A stretch of DNA of 23,037 bases from a virus. Where the stretch lies: positions 1-23,037 of the IMG/VR virus record IMGVR_UViG_3300025280_000182; one strand, 5' to 3'. Both the position numbers and the translations under genes were made by a program. This document shows positions 7,227-14,829 of the stretch, piece by piece; positions within the stretch are counted from its first letter, which is position 1; each line of letters begins with the position of its first letter. Below the pieces are notes generated by a model that saw only the letters and a list, made by a program, of their open reading frames with translations, did not search any database and was not told where the DNA came from.

Positions 7227-8107
7227 CGGCCTACCATAGCCTCGGGATTTTTAAACATCCTCTCCATAGTCGCCGGAGCCGCCGCACCGGCAAACCTTCG
7301 GAGATCTTCCTGGCTATCGGGGTCGTATCCGAGGGTTTTCATCATATCTCGGTCTACACCCCCCTTGAGAACCAAGTCCGGCACGTCCGGTTCCTTGGAC
7401 CCACCAACACGATCCACTCCATCCAGATGACGGGAAACCCGCTGTCTGCGCTGAGATTCGTTTTGCCTACCGCGAACCTCTGCTTCCTTGGCTCCGAACA
7501 CGGAATCCAGGTGCTTCTTGACAATAGCCGCACCCCTTGGATTCTTGCTCAAGTCCTCACCGTAATCCTGCGACCACTGGCCCATGAAACGAACTGTTTC
7601 CTCGTTCTGAGATGTGCCAGCAGTTGCATAATCTGGGTATTCGGACTGGAGTGATGTATTGGCCCGTTCCTGTATGGCATAGGCTTGTCGTGCATAAGCG
7701 TCAACCTTGTGCCGCTGGCGGTCCTTGATGTCGGACAGATGCTCCAGATAATCCACTTCCGCGAGTTCGCCCGCCTCGAACATGGCCCTTACGTCGGCAA
7801 TCTCCGCTTCGGGTGTTCGCTCTCGTGGTTCCTGCTGGGGAGCCTGGTTTCTTTCGACTTGTTCCAGGCGCGCCCTGAGTTCTGAATTCTCCTGTCGTTG
7901 CCGGTCAGCATACCGGATGGTCTCATCGATCTCGGTCACTTGGTCTGGCCGAAACCGCCCGCCAATGAGAACTTCTTCCTCTGTTTCCTGAGAGGTCGTC
8001 TCCTCTGGAGGGCTCTCAGGTAGTTGGGAAGGCGTGTCCTCGACGCCTTGTGAACCCTCCGGTTCTCCCGTTTCGGGGGCTTCGGGTTCAGTCACATCAT
8101 CAGCCAT
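7223..8107 (-). CDS. Probable capsid scaffold protein
   Basis: 294 residues, very rich in Glu, Gln, Asp and Arg. The first 50 residues are acidic and disordered (TEPEAPETGEPEGSQG). Residues about 50-100 look like a coiled coil (IDETIRYADRQRQENSELRA, then EQVERNQ), followed by helices and a C-terminal helical region ending in KNPEAMVGR. This acidic-N-terminus, coiled-coil, Lys/Arg-tailed profile is what tailed-phage scaffolds look like, and the gene lies between portal and capsid genes, the usual place. ATG at 8105-8107 with GGGGAG upstream; it overlaps the preceding small gene by 8 bases and the following one by ATGA. Assignment rests on composition and position. Confidence 0.75.
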   Translation of the reverse strand: MADDVTEPEAPETGEPEGSQGVEDTPSQLPESPPEETTSQETEEEVLIGGRFRPDQVTEIDETIRYADRQRQENSELRARLEQVERNQAPQQEPRERTPEAEIADVRAMFEAGELAEVDYLEHLSDIKDRQRHKVDAYARQAYAIQERANTSLQSEYPDYATAGTSQNEETVRFMGQWSQDYGEDLSKNPRGAAIVKKHLDSVFGAKEAEVRGRQNESQRRQRVSRHLDGVDRVGGSKEPDVPDLVLKGGVDRDMMKTLGYDPDSQEDLRRFAGAAAPATMERMFKNPEAMVGR

Positions 8108-8315
8108 CTTTCAATTCTCCCCTTGATCCTTGTTTTCCAATCTCAATTCCCTTTTCCAACCACTGAAAGATTTTCTTCTTTCCGAAAAACATTTCCCCTG
8201 CATAGAATTCCCGCGTTCCCTTTGAAACCTCCGCTTTCATCACTTGCCGTTCCACGTATTCAATTTCTCTATTCAGGTGGAACTTCAAAATCTCCCATCC
8301 CGGTGTCCTCTTCAT
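8100..8315 (-). CDS. Small helical protein between portal and scaffold
   Basis: 71 residues from the ATG at 8313-8315 (MKRTPGWEILKFHLNREIEY), overlapping the end of the portal gene by 47 bases and the scaffold start by 8. An in-frame ATG at 8388-8390 has a better ribosome binding site (GGAGG) and would add 25 residues, but it would overlap the portal by 122 bases; that purine run may be chance within the portal's EEMNG codons. The protein is amphipathic-helical and charged (VERQVMKAEVSKGTREFYAG). Small genes in this slot are common in phage head operons. Function unknown; the start is uncertain. Confidence 0.65.
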   Translation of the reverse strand: MKRTPGWEILKFHLNREIEYVERQVMKAEVSKGTREFYAGEMFFGKKKIFQWLEKGIEIGKQGSRGELKDG

Positions 8316-10749
8316 ATTCCACAGGTGGCGGGCCTGTATCCCCTGCTCGTCGTCCCGGAACTGGGGCGGGCCCTCCATTGGCAGTTCCATTCATTTCCTC
8401 CCGACCCGCCTGGTTTAGGGCGTTGAAAGATGCCACATCCACGGCATCCGTATCAACAACAGCTTTTTTGATCTGTTGGGACTTGAGCTGAATATCCGCA
8501 ACGCCCGCCTGTAGATCCATTCTTATCCTTGCTATCCTCTCCTGTGCGCGGGCGATGATGTCCTGAACATTGGCCTTGCTCACTTCGATCTCGGCCTGTC
8601 CCTTCGCCTGCTCCAACTGTGCCTCGGCCTTCATCAGTTGAGCCTGGAGTTCCTGCATCTGGCTCGCTGACTGGGCTTGCTGTTCCAGCAGTTGAATTAC
8701 CTTATCCGGCAGAATCTCGTCTGCGTCTTTTCTATTGAAATCATGGAGCATTGACCGAATATATGTGACCACTCCGGGTGGATAGACCTGTGCAAGCACC
8801 GGAAGAAGGCTCTGGGAAAGAAGCATTGACTGTTGCATTCTCAGTTGCTTGTTCCCGGACACCGGGTCGCCAAGGAACCGGAAATCAAACTGGCCCCTGA
8901 TCTCCTCGCGGGTGAATTCCCTGAATGGATTTAGCGGATGTTGCTGTCCCGATAGGTGGGGCGGAATACCAAGGCCCATTTTGGCTTGCGGGGCAAGCGG
9001 AGGTCCGCCGCCTCCCGGCTCTTGTTGTGTAGCGGCCATCATCTGCTCTTCGGGACTCATGCCCATCTGCGCCTGACCGTTCATGCCCTGGCCTTGCTGA
9101 AGAGCCATCATCATTTGCTGTTCTTGCGGGTTCATTCCCGGCTGGGGTTGCCCACCAGGGCCTTGGCCCGGTTGCGGTGGCCCACCAGGGCCTTGGCCCG
9201 GTTGAATCTGTTGCGCGAGTTTGGGATTGACCTTGATCTCGAATCCGTCCGGCATGAATGCCTGGTAAAGCTGAAACATCATGGTGATGATTTCACTGGC
9301 GGCGGACTGGAACCGCCTGTTCTTGATCTCAAAACCCATCGCACCTTCGCCGAGCGTTCCCTGGAATTCGGCGGCGGATGCCCTTGAGCTTGGATTCAGC
9401 TTTCCAAGAAAAGCGTCAGACACCCCGGTAACAGTCTCGGTCTTTCTCTCGATGAACTGTATAAGCGTACTGAACACGGGGCCATAATCTGGAAGTGTCG
9501 GGAAGGTAATTCTTGCACCTTCGGGAACCGGGATGAGCTTTCCAAGTTCGAGTGTGATCGGGCCTTCTTCAAGAGAATCCGACTCGTAAGCCCCGGTCAT
9601 CGCATTGATGAGCGTCGCCCTGTCGATGAACTGGTTCAGAAGGGTATTGGTGATGTCGTCCAGATGGCCGATCCATTCAGCCACACCTTTTCCATAGGGT
9701 GACTGCGGGCGAGGGGTATATCTGCCAATGACGATTGGGCGTTTCCCGTGCGGATGCACCTCATCAAGATAAGCGGCCTGGAGAAGCGTTTCCGTCTCGA
9801 CGTGAACGGTGAAAACCACCTCTTCGAGCAATCCGTCCTTGTCAATGTCATAAGCCCCGTGCCACTTGTAGGCTCTTCGCTTGTTGCGGCCCGGAGTGGA
9901 GATGACACCCTCGCTTGAATCCTGTTCCTCTTTCGTTTCGGTCGGAGACGAGCTATCATCCCGCTTCTCGAATTGCTTGACACTCTCGAAATCCTTGCGG
10001 GTCATGACATTGTATGCGCCGGTCTTGTACCGTCTGGCGATGGCATCGAAGGGCAACCAGACCTGAAGAATGACCCAGTCAGCCTCTCCCGCCTGAACCC
10101 CCGTTGCGTCCGAGGGAAGGATGACATTTTCCGTGTCAATCATGTCAACCCATGCGCCCTCAAAGATAACCTCTTCCTGCTTTTCAATGAATTCATTTCC
10201 ATCCAGGTCTGTAATGACGCTCGGGATGTTTCGAACCTGGCGTTTCCAGTAAACATGCGCCGCGTAATCTCCCCTTGGGGGAATTGCGGCGGCGAACTCA
10301 AGTTTTTCGTAGAGATTCAAGCGGTCATCGGTAACAAGCCATTCAACAAACTGGCGGGCGGCAGGAATTCTCGAAATGTCATCAGATCCAACCGCCGTCA
10401 CGTCCATGATCTGGGAGACACCGAAGATTGAAGCCATGTAACGGGCGGCGGTGGCAAACGAAGCAACGGCAACGGCAGGGAGCTTTATGTTGGATGCGCC
10501 CTCCCAGGGCCAGGTCTTGGACTCGGTTTCCATCTCCAGACGCTTGATCGCGTCACGGCGTTTCGATAACCAGTCGGACCTGGCTTCCATGCCAGCCTTG
10601 GCATCAGCAATGACCATGCGGGCAATCTTCTCCCGCTCGGTCTTGCTTAACCGGATTTCTATCTCTGGCCGCTCCTCATCCGACCGACCTGGTACGGGAG
10701 CGTCGAGATCGATGGCTACAGATGCTGATTCTTCAATATCATCAAGCAA
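8269..10749 (-). CDS. Portal protein (P22-like group)
   Basis: 826 residues, about the size of the large podovirus portals. The frame opens at TTG 10747-10749 with AGGGG upstream; no ATG lies nearby in frame. Recognisable portal features: WPWEGASNIKLPAVAVASFA (the 'wp-Ga-n-k-P' box), RYMASIFG, DYAAHVYWKRQVRN, VILPSDATGVQAGEADWVIL, HPHGKRPIVIGRYTPRPQSP, GVAEWIGHLDDITNTLLNQF (the wing/stem region), then GVSDAFLGKLNPSSRASAAE. Residues about 511-586 are a Gln/Gly/Pro/Met-rich low-complexity insert with DNA-level repeats. The C-terminal 100 residues are a Gln/Ala/Glu coiled coil, as in P22 portal barrels. The protein forms the dodecameric DNA entry ring at one capsid vertex (family knowledge). Confidence 0.88.
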   Translation of the reverse strand: MLDDIEESASVAIDLDAPVPGRSDEERPEIEIRLSKTEREKIARMVIADAKAGMEARSDWLSKRRDAIKRLEMETESKTWPWEGASNIKLPAVAVASFATAARYMASIFGVSQIMDVTAVGSDDISRIPAARQFVEWLVTDDRLNLYEKLEFAAAIPPRGDYAAHVYWKRQVRNIPSVITDLDGNEFIEKQEEVIFEGAWVDMIDTENVILPSDATGVQAGEADWVILQVWLPFDAIARRYKTGAYNVMTRKDFESVKQFEKRDDSSSPTETKEEQDSSEGVISTPGRNKRRAYKWHGAYDIDKDGLLEEVVFTVHVETETLLQAAYLDEVHPHGKRPIVIGRYTPRPQSPYGKGVAEWIGHLDDITNTLLNQFIDRATLINAMTGAYESDSLEEGPITLELGKLIPVPEGARITFPTLPDYGPVFSTLIQFIERKTETVTGVSDAFLGKLNPSSRASAAEFQGTLGEGAMGFEIKNRRFQSAASEIITMMFQLYQAFMPDGFEIKVNPKLAQQIQPGQGPGGPPQPGQGPGGQPQPGMNPQEQQMMMALQQGQGMNGQAQMGMSPEEQMMAATQQEPGGGGPPLAPQAKMGLGIPPHLSGQQHPLNPFREFTREEIRGQFDFRFLGDPVSGNKQLRMQQSMLLSQSLLPVLAQVYPPGVVTYIRSMLHDFNRKDADEILPDKVIQLLEQQAQSASQMQELQAQLMKAEAQLEQAKGQAEIEVSKANVQDIIARAQERIARIRMDLQAGVADIQLKSQQIKKAVVDTDAVDVASFNALNQAGREEMNGTANGGPAPVPGRRAGDTGPPPVEYEEDTGMGDFEVPPE
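9151..9204 (-). repeat. Tandem repeat inside the portal low-complexity insert
   Basis: A 24-base block at 9151-9174 recurs exactly at 9181-9204 (period 30 bases, 10 residues; encoded core QPGQGPGG). The flanking sequence encodes further Gln/Gly/Met/Pro-rich runs. Such repeats expand or contract by slippage and probably form a flexible loop in the portal. Confidence 0.8.
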
Positions 10750-10758
10750 TTATGGCCC

Positions 10759-11109
10759 CTAAGCGACACCTTCCTTCAGTCTTTTTCTTACATCTCCGAG
10801 ATCAAGGTCCAGGAGATCGCAGCAATCTTCAAATTTCAATCGGGACGTCTTCTTGTCTGCTGGTTTTCCGAATATCCATGCCGTGGCCTCGGCCTTCCAC
10901 AGTTTCAGTCCTTCCAGTCGCTCAGAGACGTGGCATCGGCTCGGGTCAATCTGGTAGTCCCTGACGGCCTGAAGAACCACCGCCGAGAGAAGGTTTCTGC
11001 AAGCATCGTCACTGGGCTCTGTGGCCCTGAACTTCTTCAGTTCCTTGTCTATTCTTCCTGGTCTTTTGGTCTTTTTTGAATTATCACGGCTTCGAAGCCT
11101 TGGGCTCAT
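10759..11109 (-). CDS. Conserved-looking small helical phage protein, unknown function
   Basis: 116 residues. The ATG at 11107-11109 is chosen over the adjacent GTG because GGAGG lies six bases before it. A basic N-terminal 25 residues (SRDNSKKTKRPGRIDKELKK) is followed by LLSAVVLQAVRDYQID, LKLWKAEATAWIFGKPA, and LKFEDCCDLLDLDLGDVRKR. The arrangement 'L-AVi-qAv-D ... A--Wi ... F--vC--L-lD---vR--l' recurs in small phage proteins encoded near terminase or portal genes; its function is not known to me. It ends nine bases before the portal start, so the two are co-translated. A role in DNA packaging or regulation is possible. Confidence 0.75.
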   Translation of the reverse strand: MSPRLRSRDNSKKTKRPGRIDKELKKFRATEPSDDACRNLLSAVVLQAVRDYQIDPSRCHVSERLEGLKLWKAEATAWIFGKPADKKTSRLKFEDCCDLLDLDLGDVRKRLKEGVA

Positions 11110-11148
11110 CACTCACCTCCGATTGTGATTTCAGCGGATGGGCATGGA

Positions 11149-11400
11149 TTATGTTCTCGATGCCCTCTTGGAGTCCCGTCCAGCTTTAAGGGAAATCTTC
11201 CCGCCATCGCTACCCGATGATGGTTGCACGGAGTCAACAGAACCTTGCGCCGCCCCGCTTGAGGCAATCTGCGGCATATTGATTCCGCTTTTGGTGGAAG
11301 CACTAGATCCAAAACTCATAGTTCCAGGCAGAACGTGGCCCTTCTGATTGGAGGGTCCACGGGTGTCTGGCTTCACATAGTTATGGTCACCTTTCGGCAT
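11149..11400 (-). CDS. Small Ser/Gly-rich hypothetical protein
   Basis: 83 residues from the ATG at 11398-11400, chosen because AAGGAGA lies six bases upstream and the previous gene stops just before it (that gene's stop codon TAA overlaps this binding site). A longer frame extends to 11622 but is the shadow of the neighbouring gene. The sequence MPKGDHNYVKPDTRGPSNQK continues as a low-complexity Ser/Gly/Ala/Gln chain with a basic C terminus, likely disordered. No family was recognised. Confidence 0.6.
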   Translation of the reverse strand: MPKGDHNYVKPDTRGPSNQKGHVLPGTMSFGSSASTKSGINMPQIASSGAAQGSVDSVQPSSGSDGGKISLKAGRDSKRASRT

Positions 11401-11410
11401 TTCTGTCTCC

Positions 11411-11653
11411 TTACAGGATTTTCGCTCCGGTTCGGGCCTCGACAGACTTGATCGTACCCGCGCCCTTCCCGGCCATGATTGCCTTCGCCTCGGCATCCGA
11501 GATGGAGCCATCACCGGGAATTGCCCGGTTGCAAGCATCAACAAATTTCTGCATTGCCGCCGGATTGGGTATCTTGGACGATACCGGCTTTGCGGCGGCA
11601 ATCTTCTTCTGATCTTTTTCAATAGCCTTTTTCTTCTTGTCCAGAATTGACAT
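11411..11653 (-). CDS. Small basic/helical hypothetical protein
   Basis: 80 residues. ATG at 11651-11653 with GGAGA six bases upstream. The Lys-rich N terminus (LDKKKKAIEKDQKKIAAAKP) is helical. The rest (AMQKFVDACNRAIPGDGSIS, then DAEAKAIMAGKG) is a short helical domain with a DGSISDAE turn that superficially resembles an EF-hand-like loop, though calcium binding cannot be claimed. It is the first gene downstream of a good promoter (11700-11729) and thus heads the virion operon. Family not recognised. Confidence 0.65.
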   Translation of the reverse strand: MSILDKKKKAIEKDQKKIAAAKPVSSKIPNPAAMQKFVDACNRAIPGDGSISDAEAKAIMAGKGAGTIKSVEARTGAKIL

Positions 11654-11699
11654 TCTTGTCTCCAGAAAAGGAAAGCCTAAATTTCATCTGCCCATTTCG

Positions 11700-11729
11700 G
11701 ATATACATCCTTTCAAAGCAACGTGTCAA
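11700..11729 (-). promoter_or_regulatory. Sigma70-type promoter for the leftward virion operon
   Basis: Read leftwards: TTGACA (11724-11729), 18-base spacer, TATATC (11700-11705). The -35 is perfect and the -10 matches at four of six positions; a TGTATA alternative gives a 16-base spacer. It lies about 45 bases upstream of the first gene of the operon. Confidence 0.6.
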
Positions 11730-11815
11730 CAAGTTTTTTTGATGAATCGGGTTCATTTGCCAAAGGAACAAAATAGAACGGGTTTTGCGGGAATTCTGTT
11801 CTATCCCATAACTCC

Positions 11816-11876
11816 TTTGTTTTCAAGTATATCCTCATAAGACAAAATGAATCATGAGGATATACTTGAAAACAAA
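11816..11876. repeat. Perfect 23-bp inverted repeat with 15-base loop
   Basis: Arms 11816-11838 and 11854-11876 are exact reverse complements; the left arm begins TTTGTTTTCAAGTATATCCT. The loop is AAGACAAAATGAATC. Neither strand has a U-tract after the stem, so it is not a standard terminator. It sits about 85 bases upstream of the virion-operon promoter. Possible roles: an operator, a recombination or cleavage site, or a small structured RNA. Confidence 0.85.
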
Positions 11877-11916
11877 CCACGCACCAAAGAAACCTGGTTT
11901 GTCTGGTGCGTGGTTT
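11874..11916. repeat. Perfect 13-bp inverted repeat abutting the 23-bp palindrome
   Basis: AAACCACGCACCA (11874-11886) pairs with TGGTGCGTGGTTT (11904-11916) across a 17-base loop. It shares three bases with the right arm of the preceding palindrome, so the two stems would compete. CTGGTGCGTG, part of the right arm, recurs as a direct repeat at 11961-11970. Confidence 0.8.
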
Positions 11917-11975
11917 CATCCGGTCTGTCCGGTTAATATCCCAGACAGCTCAGGTGTGAACTGGTGCGTGCGATC

Positions 11976-11999
11976 CCGGGGGGATAGACCCCCCCCCGG
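11976..11999. repeat. GC-only 8-bp hairpin
   Basis: CCGGGGGG (11976-11983) pairs with CCCCCCGG (11992-11999) over the 8-base loop ATAGACCC. It is very stable but lacks a U-tract. It is part of the hairpin-dense gap between the terminase block and the virion operon. Confidence 0.6.
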
Positions 12000-12173
12000 C
12001 CATTACTGTGTACGAATGGGCTCGGACAGCATCAAATGGGAAGTTTGTTCCCATATAGGGGGATGGTACGTATTCGCGGGGGTATACTTGATTGCTGTTT
12101 ACAGGGTCTGTTTTTGCACGGGGAGTCCGGCTGGCTGGGGGGTACTCTGAAGTGTAACAGCGTAACAATCGTT

Positions 12174-12258
12174 TACTGGCAAGGGTTTTCGGGGATCTTC
12201 AACCGTAACATGACCCCCCTCTGTTACGGTTTGAAATTCGCTGAAACCCTTGCCAGTA
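12174..12258. repeat. Nested pair of perfect inverted repeats
   Basis: The outer arms are TACTGGCAAGGGTTT (12174-12188) and its exact reverse complement at 12244-12258. Inside them AACCGTAACA (12201-12210) pairs with TGTTACGGTT (12222-12231) over an 11-base loop. GTAACA also occurs twice just upstream (around 12153-12167), and GTTGTGAC is tandemly duplicated just after (12263-12278). The rest of the 650-base gap (11654-12302) holds no convincing gene. Such nested dyads suit repressor operators or a replication or recombination site; function unknown. Confidence 0.75.
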
Positions 12259-12302
12259 TTGGGTTGTGACGTTGTGACGTTTTGAATGGGGGGGGTAGGG
12301 GT

Positions 12303-12644
12303 TTAATGGGGATTTGCCTCAAGCTCTTCGAGTACTTGCTGCCTCTCAACCCATCTTTTCCACGGCCTGCCGTCAGAATCACCACTCAGGCAAACGAAAT
12401 TCCTGGACAGGGCGACTTCCTCGACAATACCGTCGTGCAAACTCATGTCATGTCCCAGGACAAATAGAACACGCATTCCGGCCCGTGGGCGAACCGGCCC
12501 GCTCTTAATCCGGGCTTGCGCCTGTTTCAGCTCCTTTTTCTGCTCATCGGAAAGGGGAATGGACTTGAGCTTTGCGGGACCGGGCCCTATGGATTCTTCA
12601 TCCTCCAGATCTTCTTCCAGGACAAAATCTTCTTCGTTCGTCAT
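12303..12644 (-). CDS. Hypothetical protein downstream of large terminase
   Basis: 113 residues, ATG at 12642-12644 with GGGGAGA seven bases upstream. An acidic N-terminal 20 residues (NEEDFVLEEDLEDEESIG) leads to a Lys/Gln helix (SDEQKKELKQAQARI) and a compact C-terminal beta domain (RAGMRVLFVLGHDMSLHDGI, then VALSRNFVCLSGDSDG and RWVERQQVLEELE) that could be an SH3/KOW-like barrel. It follows the terminase gene by 33 bases. It may be a terminase partner or a regulator; no family was recognised. Confidence 0.7.
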   Translation of the reverse strand: MTNEEDFVLEEDLEDEESIGPGPAKLKSIPLSDEQKKELKQAQARIKSGPVRPRAGMRVLFVLGHDMSLHDGIVEEVALSRNFVCLSGDSDGRPWKRWVERQQVLEELEANPH

Positions 12645-12677
12645 GCCAATTCTCCCCGGCTGGTATGGAAATAACCC

Positions 12678-14285
12678 TCAGTATCCCGTGCTTTGAGCAA
12701 TTCCACGGCGAATATCACTGGCTTTGGAATCCCGAATACTGTCCTGGAATCTCCTTGTTGGCTCCACGTAGGCACGGCCCTGCCGCGCAATGCGTTCCTC
12801 GATGTAGCGCAGGCAGTCAGGATGGTCCCGATTCACCTCCTTCAGCTTGTCTGTCCTCGATTTCTCATAAATCGAGTGCCTGGAACTGTCATCCCACTGG
12901 ACACGGCGCATCTGGTGAATCAAACCATACTTTTCACCCTGCCTGCCGACTTCAATTTTCCCGCAGGCTCCGCGAAAGAACATGATCGATGGGATTTCCC
13001 GCTTTTCGAACGTGTCGTACTCCGGTTTAAGGCCCTTCTTGACAATCCTTACCCCGATTCCCACCGATCCGGGGGATGAGTTGCTTAATTTGATGTTTCT
13101 GAGTCCGGCACGCTCAAGTTCCCGCTTCCAGGACGTCCTGTGTCCACTTACCACGGACGGCTCCTCGGCGGCTTTTCGGTCAATTACGGTCCAGAACGGG
13201 TCGTTTCCGCCATGCTCGGCCCTTTTTGCCTTGATAGCCTGGACCAGTTCCCTCGGACCCCCGTCCACCACAAGCTGATCGTAGTAATACCGCCGTCCCT
13301 CCCGATTAACAGCACAGAAAACAATGCACGACGGCCTCGATCCGTGCGGATCTATGGCCTCATAACGGGTCCATTCCCACGGAATGGGGAAATCCTCGAC
13401 CATATGAGCCTCGCCAATCTCGGGATACGCCACGCCAGCCAGATGAGAGAAGATTCCTTTTTCCCGCGCCAACCTTTCTTCAGGGGGAACCGTCTTCAAG
13501 AACGCCTCTATCTGGTCCCGGCGCAGATGACCCCCGGTGTCAGCGCAGTTTTCCCATATTTCCACCCGCCGGACGTGAATGTTCTTGTCCTCATCCTCCT
13601 GATCACACAGCTCGGAGTCCACCCACGGCTCAATCAGGGGTGTCATGGTGAAAAACGCAATCCCGTCACGTGCCATCAACCCACGCTTGGTCGCCGTCCA
13701 TAACTTGTGAGGGGGGGGCTCGTCAAAACCCGCAATATCAAAGGTTTTCCCCTCAAAAGCCATCGAATCCTGCTGGTATGAGTTGAAATATAGCGTGTTT
13801 CTAAGATTCGGGTTGCAAAGACTCGGAACAGAAGTGGGATCGAAGAACCTGAAGCTGAATCCGCGTATATGTCCGCCATTCTTTATCGGTTCCGCCATGC
13901 CCTCGGGAAGAAGCTCGTAAAACTTTCGTAAATACGTCTGTTCCAGCCAGTTATCGAAGTCCGGGCCGCTCTGAACGCCGATCAGCGGCGGTCCCCAACG
14001 CCCATCCTTCCCGTCCTTCCGGTTCTCAAGGGGCCACCAGTCAGGATATATCTGCATCATGTGGCAAAGCATCTCGAAGATGGCAAAAGTCGTCTTTCCA
14101 GACTGGTTACCACCCGGGATCACCCGTATGGACTGCGGATGGCCCCGGGAATGCTCCTCCTTCTGCCACGGCAGGGGATTATGGAACATCATCGGCTGAA
14201 TGCGCCGAGCCTCGCGCTCCCGAAGCTCCGCTACGCCCAGATCTCGGATTTCTTCACGACTCATGCCGTCAAGAAGACCAGGCAT
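12678..14285 (-). CDS. terL: Terminase large subunit (packaging ATPase-nuclease)
   Basis: 535 residues from the ATG at 14283-14285 with GGGGAG seven bases upstream (a TTG five codons earlier is less likely). The ATPase domain has Walker A GGNQSGKT (about residues 58-65) and Walker B FDIAGFDE (about 182-189), followed by PPPHKLW and the motif III region FFTMTPL. The RNase H-like nuclease domain shows three acidic positions: D312 in YEAIDPHG, D369 in TVIDRKAAEE, and a C-terminal aspartate near residue 490 in DHPDCLRYI. It pumps and cuts phage DNA at the portal (family knowledge). All key motifs are intact. No certain small-terminase gene is adjacent; the HTH protein at 18.0-18.5 kb is the only candidate. 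Confidence 0.93.
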   Translation of the reverse strand: MPGLLDGMSREEIRDLGVAELREREARRIQPMMFHNPLPWQKEEHSRGHPQSIRVIPGGNQSGKTTFAIFEMLCHMMQIYPDWWPLENRKDGKDGRWGPPLIGVQSGPDFDNWLEQTYLRKFYELLPEGMAEPIKNGGHIRGFSFRFFDPTSVPSLCNPNLRNTLYFNSYQQDSMAFEGKTFDIAGFDEPPPHKLWTATKRGLMARDGIAFFTMTPLIEPWVDSELCDQEDEDKNIHVRRVEIWENCADTGGHLRRDQIEAFLKTVPPEERLAREKGIFSHLAGVAYPEIGEAHMVEDFPIPWEWTRYEAIDPHGSRPSCIVFCAVNREGRRYYYDQLVVDGGPRELVQAIKAKRAEHGGNDPFWTVIDRKAAEEPSVVSGHRTSWKRELERAGLRNIKLSNSSPGSVGIGVRIVKKGLKPEYDTFEKREIPSIMFFRGACGKIEVGRQGEKYGLIHQMRRVQWDDSSRHSIYEKSRTDKLKEVNRDHPDCLRYIEERIARQGRAYVEPTRRFQDSIRDSKASDIRRGIAQSTGY

Positions 14286-14309
14286 CCTATTGCTCCCCAA
14301 ATACAGGTA

Positions 14310-14591
14310 TCAAAAATCCCCGTACCTTCCTTTTGCCTCATTCGGCAACAATATCTTCCGCCCGGTATCCCTCTCCACCCGCCCAACCCTGAATCCAAGG
14401 GCAAAAGTATACCATAGAGCCTCGTCCGGTGTTAATTGCTCCTCCCCAACACGATCAAGGTATATCTCAATCGTCTTGGAAACAGGCTTGTAGGGAATCA
14501 TCATGTGTTCAAGACATAACTGGCGGGGATGTATGACTCCAATCTTCGCAGATTCGTCCTCAAGTATCTTTGCTAACTCAAGATCCGTCAT
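14310..14591 (-). CDS. Hypothetical small protein upstream of terminase
   Basis: 93 residues starting MTDLELAKILEDESAKIGVI, overlapping the upstream membrane-protein gene by 14 bases and ending about 24 bases before the terminase start. Contains HPRQLCLEHMMIPYKPVSKT and LTPDEALWYTFALGFRVGRV, mostly helical, with no membrane segment or metal motif. Family not recognised. The tight spacing argues for co-expression with terminase. Confidence 0.65.
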   Translation of the reverse strand: MTDLELAKILEDESAKIGVIHPRQLCLEHMMIPYKPVSKTIEIYLDRVGEEQLTPDEALWYTFALGFRVGRVERDTGRKILLPNEAKGRYGDF

Positions 14592-14829
14592 TCTCCATCC
14601 TCATGAGGGCTATCTTCTGGCAGAAATCCGACTTCCGCGCTACCGGATGATGCTCGCACTCCCAGGCACTCAAAGAGGCCAGATACAACAAAAACACCGT
14701 CCCCGCAACCAATATCCCCACCCACCACCACCAGCGATATGCCAGAAACCACCATAGTTCGCGGAGGAAAACCAACCCCTCAGAGCCTTGGATTGTAGTT
14801 TTCGAGATAAATCTCTGTCCAGGCACCAA
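14578..14829 (-). CDS. Small single-pass membrane protein
   Basis: Up to 83 residues. The frame opens at TTG (14827-14829) or the adjacent GTG, both after AGGGG; a TTG at 14773-14775 just after the upstream stop is a shorter alternative. One clear hydrophobic helix (WWWWVGILVAGTVFLLYLAS) is preceded by an aromatic-rich stretch (ELWWFLAYRW) and followed by a hydrophilic tail with two Cys (WECEHHPVARKSDFC). It overlaps the upstream gene by up to 50 bases and the downstream one by 14. Size and topology would suit a lysis accessory protein or a small membrane modulator; no lysis enzyme is in the window to support the first. Confidence 0.55.
   Translation of the reverse strand: MVPGQRFISKTTIQGSEGLVFLRELWWFLAYRWWWWVGILVAGTVFLLYLASLSAWECEHHPVARKSDFCQKIALMRMENDGS

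Noticed and set aside
11854-12150. 98-codon plus-strand frame
   Set aside because: It starts inside the 23-bp palindrome and crosses several hairpins; the Trp/Cys-rich translation lacks coding character.
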